Assembly: GCA_964561495.1 (NCBI GenBank)
Contig: CAZLPW010000115.1
Span: forward strand, 1 to 5,259
Length of the DNA stretch: 5,259 nt
DNA from: CAZLPW01 sp964561495
GTDB lineage: Bacteria > Fidelibacterota > Marinisomatia > Marinisomatales > UBA1611
Direction: 5' to 3'
Position 1 is the first letter of the stretch. Every line of letters begins with the position of its first letter. Position numbers and translations under genes: made by a program. Positions 1-5,203 of the stretch are shown piece after piece. The notes beneath the pieces were generated by a model. It was not told where the DNA came from, ran no database searches, and saw only the letters and a program-made list of their open reading frames with translations.

Positions 1-139
1 ATCTCTAGGGCAGGTTGCCTACGCGTTACTCACCCGTTCGCCAGTTTAATAGTTTTCCGAAGAAAACGTTCTCCTTGACTTGCATGTATTAAGCACGCCG
101 CCAGCGTTCGTCCTGAGCCAGGATCAAACTCTCCATTGT
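1..139 (-). rRNA. 16S ribosomal RNA, 5' end (partial, runs off left edge)
   Basis: Read on the minus strand, positions 132-113 give the universal bacterial 16S start motif AGAGTTTGATCCTGGCTCAG (the 27F site). It is followed by the conserved GACGAACGCTGGCGGCGTGC block, the TACATGCAAGTC block, and GGCGAACGGGTGAGTAACGCG near 42-20. Taking the first A of the 27F motif as E. coli position 8 puts the mature 5' end near 139. Only about the first 139 nt are present. Helix 6 in V1 is visible at 52-67 as a 6-bp stem, GTTTTC/GAAAAC, closed by a UUCG tetraloop. The gene follows a promoter and leader on the same strand and should be the first gene of an rrn operon. The piece is too short for me to fix the phylum. 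Confidence 0.98.
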
Positions 140-224
140 ATGTTTTAGATTGTTTGTTATCTTGGCCGGAATCGACGTTTAGACTCGTCGCATACCAAAT
201 TTTCAAAAATCATCTTGCATAAAG
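140..224 (-). promoter_or_regulatory. 16S rRNA leader with boxA-like antitermination element
   Basis: This is the probable transcribed leader between the rRNA promoter and the 16S 5' end, about 85 nt. At 195-212 the minus strand reads TGATTTTTGAAAATTTGG. This resembles the boxA-like element (consensus near TGNTCTTTGAAAA) found ahead of 16S genes in many bacteria, where NusB/NusE bind to prevent Rho-dependent termination. A small hairpin lies downstream at 173-190, with arms CGACG/CGTCG and an 8-nt loop. It may be part of the processing or antitermination leader. The element is assigned by resemblance and position only. Confidence 0.5.
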
Positions 225-230
225 CCGGGT

Positions 231-260
231 AACTTACAGGGCATGCCAACGCATAGTCAA
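231..260 (-). promoter_or_regulatory. rRNA operon promoter (predicted)
   Basis: On the minus strand, TTGACT at 260-255 is a near-perfect -35 element. It is followed after 18 nt by TAAGTT at 236-231 as the -10 element, which predicts a start near 224. The bases right after the -10 are GC-rich (ACCCGG), like the discriminator that makes rRNA promoters sensitive to ppGpp and the initiating nucleotide. A/T-rich sequence upstream (about 270-295) lies where an UP element would sit. The placement just ahead of 16S, with nothing else needing a promoter, supports the call. The exact spacing and sigma class are inferred. Confidence 0.6.
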
Positions 261-274
261 TGGTAATTGACCGA

Positions 275-299
275 ATTAATAAATTATTTTTTTATTAAT
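275..299. repeat. AT-only inverted repeat over the end of the TPR-protein gene
   Basis: Two 9-bp arms, ATTAATAAA (275-283) and TTTATTAAT (291-299), are perfect inverted repeats around a 7-nt A/T loop. The repeat covers the TAA stop of the 284-1357 gene. With no G:C pair it would make a weak RNA hairpin, so it is a poor intrinsic terminator. It lies about 15 bp upstream of the rRNA -35 element and could instead act as an A/T-rich UP-like or bent segment. Confidence 0.4.
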
Positions 300-1357
300 A
301 TAAGAGGTTCGGGAAAATCAAAAAATTCTGAAGGATTATTAAGATTTATTTGTCGATCTACATAATTTAAAAATAAACTTCTGTTAGTCTTTTTTGTATC
401 TAAATAAGATTTCCAAAAGCCACCTAAATATACACCCAGCCCCAAAAATATTGGTGGGATTACATAATTGAGATAAGATGAATTATGATTAATATCTACG
501 GGTAGATTATCCTTTCCCCTGAGTTCAATTTTATTAGAACTATTTGCCTCAAAATCTTGAAAAACTGGGACACTAAGACTTTGATGATTTAAATAACGGT
601 TTGATCCTGATAAAGCGTCTGTCTTTGACCACCTAGCAGCGAGAAGAAAAAAACCTGTAGTTGCAAAAATTCCTTGGCCATTGTTTATATCTTTTAGAAT
701 AAACTGTCCACCTCCAGGCATAAAAAGACCTCCAATACCTACTAAATATTTATTATGAGTTCTTACATCTTGAACATTTTCTATCGATTGAAATATAGGT
801 GTAATTAATTCTGAATAATGGGAATGATTAAATTTTGAATCTGCAGCAATAAATGTAGCCCGAGCATCTTCCCACTTTAATTCTTTTAGAAATGCATATC
901 CCCTTAGCATCATAAGATAAGGGTTATCAGTGTCATTAGTTAAGGAGTATACTTTTTTTATTTCATCATTAATAAGATAAGTATATACACTTCTGATTTT
1001 TGACGCCCTATATGCCACGCTATATTCTTCTTCTGAATTAATAATTCTGTTATAATATCGATTCGCTAAATCATAATTTTTTATCTCTTCATAGCTACGA
1101 GCTATATTATATAGCATTACGGTTTTCAATGAATCATCAGGAAATCGATATAAAAATTGAAAAGCAGTTAAGAGAAACCTTTCGAAGTGCTTTTCTTTAT
1201 ATAAAAAGTCACAAAAGGATACCATTTCATCTCTTTGAAAATTAGTATAGTCAGACCATTCATCTTTAATATCAAATACAGAAGAGTACTCACTCTGCCC
1301 AAACAGATGCAGCGATGATAACCAAACAGAAAAGATTAAGATAATTATTTTCCGCAT
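284..1357 (-). CDS. Exported TPR-like protein with C-terminal glycine-rich membrane region (function unknown)
   Basis: This 357-residue protein is not recognised as a named gene. Residues 1-20 form a signal peptide (MRK, a hydrophobic core, then LFG-Q), which supports the ATG at 1357; the next Met is residue 45, after the signal. Residues about 45-175 are helical with TPR-like units. The clearest are 76-108 (YNIARSYEEIKNYDLANRYY) and 146-175 (LRGYAFLKELKWEDARATF), both with the A/Y/G spacing of TPRs. Residues 204-241 carry a glycine-rich motif MPGGGQF (213-219), then NGQG and a hydrophobic segment (229-241). A second hydrophobic segment spans 298-314. The PGxGQF...GxG pattern followed by a membrane segment resembles the small hydrophobic C-terminal domains (DUF5683/TM2-like) of FCB envelope proteins; this likeness is from memory. 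It probably sits in the cell envelope as a scaffold or assembly factor, which is inference. A terminator hairpin lies directly upstream, and the rRNA promoter directly downstream. It has no T9SS tail, unlike its two neighbours. Confidence 0.85.
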   Translation of the reverse strand: MRKIIILIFSVWLSSLHLFGQSEYSSVFDIKDEWSDYTNFQRDEMVSFCDFLYKEKHFERFLLTAFQFLYRFPDDSLKTVMLYNIARSYEEIKNYDLANRYYNRIINSEEEYSVAYRASKIRSVYTYLINDEIKKVYSLTNDTDNPYLMMLRGYAFLKELKWEDARATFIAADSKFNHSHYSELITPIFQSIENVQDVRTHNKYLVGIGGLFMPGGGQFILKDINNGQGIFATTGFFLLAARWSKTDALSGSNRYLNHQSLSVPVFQDFEANSSNKIELRGKDNLPVDINHNSSYLNYVIPPIFLGLGVYLGGFWKSYLDTKKTNRSLFLNYVDRQINLNNPSEFFDFPEPLILIKK

Positions 1358-1394
1358 AAAAAAAAATTCCCCCGCAAGGATTACGGAGGAATTT
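1358..1394 (-). terminator. Strong intrinsic terminator of the T9SS-cargo operon
   Basis: On the minus strand, AAATTCCTCCG (1394-1384) pairs with CGGGGGAATTT (1374-1364) across a 9-nt loop. The 11-bp stem has one G-U wobble and is followed by nine consecutive T (1366-1358). This is a textbook Rho-independent terminator, placed 27 nt after the stop codon of the 1422-2354 gene. On the plus strand no T-run follows the stem, so it works in one direction only. Its T-tract ends at the base before the ATG of the next gene, and the G-run of its 3' arm is that gene's only plausible ribosome binding site. Confidence 0.88.
1369..1373 (-). promoter_or_regulatory. Candidate ribosome binding site inside the terminator stem
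   Basis: GGGGG (followed by AA) lies 11 nt before the ATG at 1357 and is the only purine-rich Shine-Dalgarno-like stretch there. It forms part of the 3' arm of the terminator hairpin, so it would be paired whenever the hairpin forms on a read-through transcript. The spacing is a little long. The nine-T spacer between it and the start codon is homopolymeric. Confidence 0.4.
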
Positions 1395-1421
1395 AAGAAA
1401 AAGATCGGGTATAGGTAAAGG

Positions 1422-2354
1422 CTATCGAATTAATAACATTTTCTTCCGCGATACGAAAGTCTCGCTCTTTAATTCATAAAAATAAATTCCTGATGATACT
1501 GGATTATCTAACATATCTTTAGCATCCCATTCCATCGTGTATCTTCCAGCGGGAAGACTCTCACTGACTAAAGTTTTTACATTTTGGCCTAACAGATTAT
1601 AAATGTTAAGCGAGAGAAACTCAGAACCAGCTGGAACATCAAAAGTAATTTGGGTAGAAGGATTAAAGGGGTTAGGATAATTCTGCTTAAGGGCAAAAAC
1701 TTCAGGAATTAAATCATTTTTATCAATCGATGCTGTAGCAGTAGAAACAAGGATTGGATTTGATTCATCTGGATAGCCACATACAACATTTAATAGCTCA
1801 GGATCGCTAGATGTCCCAGGTATATTTGCTAAACCAAAATAAAAGGTAACCTGATCTGGCATAGTTGCTCCATCCAATAGAGAATAAGTTATATGCAAAA
1901 GATCCCCTTCCTGCCCATCTCCACTCGTGCGAGCTCTGGCAGTACTATAAGCTAAAACTTTTAAATGATCATCTAAGTAGTTGCCAAGAAGAGTCATTGT
2001 TCTTGGAACCCCTTCTTCATCAGTTACATTTTCTAACTTTTCCCCTTTTGCATATCCATGGTACTCAAGCTCAGTGGCATCATGATATATATCTAGTTCC
2101 AACCCGCGGATAGGTTCGTTATCAACAACACGAATAGTAAAAGTAAGCAAATTACCATCTAAAGTAGCACCATCAACAAAACCAAGACATACACATAAGC
2201 CTGTAGATATTTCTTGTCCATAAGTTGGGTTGGGACTTCCATCAGGCAACATCGTACGATTGTCTACATGGAAGGATGAATCTGCTGGGCAGTCAAGATT
2301 TCCATATACTAAAGACATGGATAAAAATAATAAAATAGTAACTAATCTTTTCAT
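1422..2354 (-). CDS. Secreted cohesin-like protein with T9SS type A sorting domain
   Basis: This 310-residue protein has a Sec signal peptide at residues 1-18 (MKR, LVTILLFLSMSLVYG). Residues 19-59 are a Cys-containing linker (C22, C54, C56). Residues about 60-205 look like a cohesin-type beta-sandwich: LTFTIRVVDNEPIRGLELDIYHD resembles the cohesin pattern of strands with a D-x-x-x-L turn, and EGDLLHITYSL (149-159) matches the late G-x-L-x-x-I-x-F strand. DGAT occurs twice (61-64 and 161-164), each before a beta strand. Residues 217-310 form a Por-secretion-type C-terminal domain: QNYPNPFNPST (224-234), IYNLLGQNVKTL, SGIYFYEL, ending KKMLLIR. T9SS recognises such domains to move cargo across the outer membrane, and the cargo is often then anchored to the surface. 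A binding or structural role outside the cell is inferred; no catalytic motif is visible. It is 67 nt downstream of the metalloprotease gene and followed by a strong terminator. The start is fixed by AAGGAG at 2365-2360. Confidence 0.9.
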   Translation of the reverse strand: MKRLVTILLFLSMSLVYGNLDCPADSSFHVDNRTMLPDGSPNPTYGQEISTGLCVCLGFVDGATLDGNLLTFTIRVVDNEPIRGLELDIYHDATELEYHGYAKGEKLENVTDEEGVPRTMTLLGNYLDDHLKVLAYSTARARTSGDGQEGDLLHITYSLLDGATMPDQVTFYFGLANIPGTSSDPELLNVVCGYPDESNPILVSTATASIDKNDLIPEVFALKQNYPNPFNPSTQITFDVPAGSEFLSLNIYNLLGQNVKTLVSESLPAGRYTMEWDAKDMLDNPVSSGIYFYELKSETFVSRKKMLLIR

Positions 2355-2359
2355 ATTCT

Positions 2360-2365
2360 CTCCTT
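2360..2365 (-). promoter_or_regulatory. Shine-Dalgarno site of the cohesin-like gene
   Basis: AAGGAG on the minus strand lies 5 nt before the ATG at 2354, a canonical match to the anti-Shine-Dalgarno sequence. It confirms the start chosen for that gene. It also shows that this organism uses SD-led initiation, which is uncommon in Bacteroidota proper. Confidence 0.85.
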
Positions 2366-2375
2366 AGAGGTATGT

Positions 2376-2405
2376 ATATTAATCAAAAAATATAAGTTTT
2401 TGCAA
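2376..2405 (-). promoter_or_regulatory. Possible weak promoter ahead of the cohesin-like gene
   Basis: On the minus strand TTGCAA (2405-2400) is followed after 18 nt by TAATAT (2381-2376), a loose -35/-10 pair in the 67-nt gap after the protease gene. It would start transcription near 2369, leaving a leader of only about 15 nt that just includes the SD site. The gap is very A/T-rich, so a chance match is likely. Co-transcription with the protease gene is the simpler reading. Confidence 0.2.
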
Positions 2406-2421
2406 CTGCTCCATGAATTTA

Positions 2422-5175
2422 TTATTTTACAAGCGCCATTTTTTGCAAGTGGCTATTAACCCCTGAGACAACCTGTAAAAAATATACCCCTGTTGGAACT
2501 AATTGTCCAAACTGATTACTACCATCCCATGTCAGCGTCTGGACACCAGCCCTTACATTCTCATTAACAAGGCTATTAACCAAACGACCTGATAGATCAT
2601 AAATATTTACACTTAATCTGCCGTCTTCCACTGTGCTAATCCGCACAGAGGTTGTAGGGTTAAACGGATTAGGGTAGTTTTTACTTACATAAAAATCTTC
2701 TGGCACTTTTGCTACATCATCACTAACAGATGCCATAGTAAGGCCATAGTACCCGCTTCGATAACTATTACCCCTATGAAGCTTCCAACTAGAAATATTA
2801 CCCGCCTCTGATTTTATGTCTAATACCTGTAGACCCATCGTGGTTCCAAAAATAAGCTCAAAGTCACCATCATTATCAAGATCACCAATCGCAGGACTAG
2901 ATTCAACATTTCCCGCTACAGCAAACGGAAAATAATCTAAAAGACTCCCATCATGCTCTAATGCATAAATATCTCCAGTCTTTGTAGAACTTACCACCTC
3001 TAGATCCCCATCATTATCTAGATCTGCAATCACAGGACCAGTCAAAGAGTTAGAACCCATATCCACAGGCCATCCACTAAGCTCAACATTCAGACTAGGA
3101 CTCCAGACATGGATATGATCATCATAGCCAGTAAAAACCAACTCTAAACTACCATCAGAGTCAAGGTCAGCCACAGCTAAACCACCCCGAATATCATCAC
3201 CAACGCTATACTCTACCATCAAACTAGCATCATGATGCAATACATAAAGGTTACCATCATCATTCCCTGCTGCAATCTCTAAATCACCATCTCCATCAAA
3301 ATCAGCAATCACAGGAGGGGCATTAAACCGGCGCGAGGCTACAAAAGGGAAACCCTCTTTCACATTCCCTGCTGCATCAATCGCATAAATATGCTCGCCC
3401 CAGGTAGTAACAGCAATATCAAAAACTCCATCACCATCTAAATCAGCGACCGCAGGACCTACGACCATTTTTTCAGCTATATCTACAGGAAAACCAGTCA
3501 CATCAACGCCATTATGATGGATAGCATAGACTTTACCTTCACTACCATTTTGGGTAACAAAAATAATTTCTAAATCAGCATCACCATCTAAATCGACCAG
3601 AGCAGGTGCTCCAATAATATACCCTGTCTGAATATAGGAAGACTCCTGAGCCCCACTCTTATTAACAATATATAACGTTCGATCTTTTGAACCAAAAACC
3701 AGCTCTTGCTCACCATCATTATCCACATCCCCGACAGCAGGACTGGACTTAATATCATCTCCAGTTTCAAATGGAAAACCTGCGACATCAGTACCAGCAA
3801 TCATGGTCGCGTACATATTCCCATCATCAGAACCAAAATAAATTTCTTTAAGACCGTTGTTATCAAGATCAGTAATCATGGGAGAAGATTTAATAGTATA
3901 ACCATCCGTAGGAAATCCATATTGGTTAATAGAAATATTAACGAATACTTCTTCGGTAACCTCATATGGGTATTCCGTACTACTAGTAGTGATATAAAGC
4001 TCACAGGGAACTAAACCCAACTGAGACCCCTCAACCGCTTCAATCTCAAACCAGTCAAGTAAAGTAAAAGAAATCTCTCCAGCAGTAATAACATTGGTAA
4101 AAACAATTATACTATCCAAAATATTGAGCCGATTATCATCTGTCCTTAATATAGCGGTCACACCCTCAGCATCTGCACCCCAGGCATTACCAATATTGGC
4201 GCGAATACGTGCAGACTCACCTGGATTAAATACCCCATCACCATCGGTATCTAATTGAAAATTAAGAGTAGAAACATAAAGACTTGGATAGTCAGGCGAA
4301 TTCTCTAATAAACTTGGATGATACTGAGCTATGATTGCATGCATCCTATCTTCCTGACCAATTGTGAATTCGTAGGGGCATGTATCTCCAGAATAGCTCA
4401 TATGATTATATACAGGGTCATTTCCAGGGTCATCAGGACAACTATCTAAATTTGGATTACAGGAATAAAGATTATCACTATGATTTCTAGGAGTATCTTC
4501 TACCGCATCATCAGGAGCATTACAATCTGTTTGAAAGGTGTGGTATAATCCAAAGTAATGCCCAGCCTCATGTACCGCTGCTTTTCCCCAATTATACGCA
4601 CCTCCAGGTAAACTACGATAATCGAGTGTAAAACCTTGCTGATAACTACCTTCAGCCATTTGAGTAGGGAAATATGTATAACCTCCTACAATATAATTGC
4701 TTCCGGGCTCGTTGAGCCGTGCAGTATAAATATTTAAAAAGTGAAAGGGATCATAACTTATTTGCTGCATCCCCTGTACATCTTGGTTCTGAGTGGACCA
4801 TCCTACAAACCAGTCATCATTAATAACTCGATTTATCGAATCAAGGCTAAATGATATATGATGGTCTGCATAGTACTCGCTTAAATAATCCATCTGAGAT
4901 TCAATCTGAGAGTCGCTGACATCTCCCTCTCCATCACTTGCTTGGATTATATGAAATATGACCCTGACATGTACGGGTTCATTTCTGTTATTATCACGCT
5001 GTAACAACCATGAGTCTACTTCAATTTTTGATTGGATTATATCATCAGGAAAAGCGGGCGCAGTACCGCATACAAATTTCAGCTCCTCAAAATTTTCACT
5101 AGACTCACCAAAATCATTATCCTGCCCAAAAATAAAAAAAGATGAAAAAACAAAAATTACTATTAACCTAAACAT
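2422..5175 (-). CDS. Secreted M43-family zinc metalloprotease with eight-repeat VCBS/FG-GAP propeller and T9SS sorting domain
   Basis: This 917-residue protein should hydrolyse peptide bonds outside the cell. Residues 1-17 are a Sec signal peptide ending FIFG-Q. C36 in FVCGT sits where related M43 proteases (ulilysin, mirolysin) carry a cysteine-switch residue that keeps the zymogen inactive. The catalytic domain is about 65-290: HEAGHYFGLYH (202-212) is the HExxHxxGxxH zinc motif with ligands H202, H206, H212 and general base E203. DTP (227-229), the Met-turn NHMSY with M259, and FTIGQEDRM (270-278) are M43 landmarks. C218, C239, C246 and C266 may form disulfides. Residues about 298-415 form a CARDB-like beta domain opening with a calcium-type loop DTDGDGVFNPGE (309-320). 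Residues about 428-810 hold eight VCBS/FG-GAP repeats. Residues 832-917 are a T9SS type A tail (NYPNPFNPTT, IYDLSGRLV, TGVYFLQV, KMALVK). The ATG is supported by AGGGAG 4 nt upstream. It lies 28 nt after an upstream gene with an identical 3' end. Confidence 0.95.
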   Translation of the reverse strand: MFRLIVIFVFSSFFIFGQDNDFGESSENFEELKFVCGTAPAFPDDIIQSKIEVDSWLLQRDNNRNEPVHVRVIFHIIQASDGEGDVSDSQIESQMDYLSEYYADHHISFSLDSINRVINDDWFVGWSTQNQDVQGMQQISYDPFHFLNIYTARLNEPGSNYIVGGYTYFPTQMAEGSYQQGFTLDYRSLPGGAYNWGKAAVHEAGHYFGLYHTFQTDCNAPDDAVEDTPRNHSDNLYSCNPNLDSCPDDPGNDPVYNHMSYSGDTCPYEFTIGQEDRMHAIIAQYHPSLLENSPDYPSLYVSTLNFQLDTDGDGVFNPGESARIRANIGNAWGADAEGVTAILRTDDNRLNILDSIIVFTNVITAGEISFTLLDWFEIEAVEGSQLGLVPCELYITTSSTEYPYEVTEEVFVNISINQYGFPTDGYTIKSSPMITDLDNNGLKEIYFGSDDGNMYATMIAGTDVAGFPFETGDDIKSSPAVGDVDNDGEQELVFGSKDRTLYIVNKSGAQESSYIQTGYIIGAPALVDLDGDADLEIIFVTQNGSEGKVYAIHHNGVDVTGFPVDIAEKMVVGPAVADLDGDGVFDIAVTTWGEHIYAIDAAGNVKEGFPFVASRRFNAPPVIADFDGDGDLEIAAGNDDGNLYVLHHDASLMVEYSVGDDIRGGLAVADLDSDGSLELVFTGYDDHIHVWSPSLNVELSGWPVDMGSNSLTGPVIADLDNDGDLEVVSSTKTGDIYALEHDGSLLDYFPFAVAGNVESSPAIGDLDNDGDFELIFGTTMGLQVLDIKSEAGNISSWKLHRGNSYRSGYYGLTMASVSDDVAKVPEDFYVSKNYPNPFNPTTSVRISTVEDGRLSVNIYDLSGRLVNSLVNENVRAGVQTLTWDGSNQFGQLVPTGVYFLQVVSGVNSHLQKMALVK
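2423..2477 (-). repeat. 55-bp direct repeat, copy in the 3' end of the protease gene
   Basis: This stretch encodes the last 17 residues of the protease (QVVSGVNSHLQKMALVK) plus two bases of the stop codon. It is identical base for base to 5205-5259. Identity stops on the left at the third stop-codon base (TAA here, TAG in the other copy). On the right it cannot be followed because the window ends. Confidence 0.97.
2746..3894 (-). repeat. Eight degenerate VCBS/FG-GAP coding repeats (beta-propeller)
   Basis: Within the protease gene, eight units of 45-50 codons each carry a calcium-loop motif of the form D-x-D-x-D/N-G preceded by a small hydrophobic strand (PAVADLD type). The first Asp of each motif is at residue 436, 483, 528, 578, 625, 670, 718 and 765. 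Each unit goes on to xxLxIYxxxxDGxxYxxxxxG, as in integrin-alpha-like propeller blades. Unit 3 (DLDGDAD) has Ala in place of the loop Gly, and unit 1 has DLDNNG. The array closes with WKLHRGNSYRSGYY (797-810), a motif common after the last blade of such propellers. At the DNA level the repeats are diverged, so they are old rather than recent duplications. Confidence 0.88.
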
Positions 5176-5179
5176 GATA

Positions 5180-5185
5180 CTCCCT
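5180..5185 (-). promoter_or_regulatory. Shine-Dalgarno site of the metalloprotease gene
   Basis: AGGGAG on the minus strand lies 4 nt before the ATG at 5175. It is the only purine-rich stretch in the 28-nt gap to the upstream gene and supports the chosen start. The gap is too short for a separate promoter, so the two genes are probably co-transcribed. Confidence 0.7.
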
Positions 5186-5203
5186 AAAATTCTTATTCAG
5201 AAA

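Noticed and set aside
275..299. Intrinsic terminator for the TPR-protein gene
   Set aside because: The inverted repeat has only A:T pairs and lies over the stop codon, so it is too weak to be called a terminator. It is listed only as an inverted repeat.
1865..2113. Open frame on the plus strand inside the cohesin-like gene
   Set aside because: It is antisense to a well-supported coding region, its product has no domain-like pattern, and no SD site precedes it.
2289..2301. Lipoprotein signal at C22 of the cohesin-like protein
   Set aside because: The residues before C22 (GNLD) do not form a lipobox, and the hydrophobic core ends several residues earlier. Ordinary signal peptidase I cleavage fits better.
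2355..2421. Terminator between the protease and the cohesin-like gene
   Set aside because: No G:C-containing stem precedes the short T-run in this gap, so the two genes are taken as co-transcribed.
3588..3800. Open frame on the minus strand in another frame of the protease gene
   Set aside because: It overlaps the propeller repeats out of frame, and the protease frame carries all the conserved motifs.
2746..3894. Regularly spaced similar DNA words resembling a CRISPR or satellite array
   Set aside because: The words (rich in ATCACCATC) are the codons of the DxDxDG loops about 141 bp apart. They are diverged and in frame, so protein repeats explain them.
3706..4014. Open frame on the plus strand inside the protease gene
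   Set aside because: It is antisense to the propeller and CARDB-like coding region. It is a by-product of the repeated Asp/Gly codons on the other strand and shows no signal or motif.
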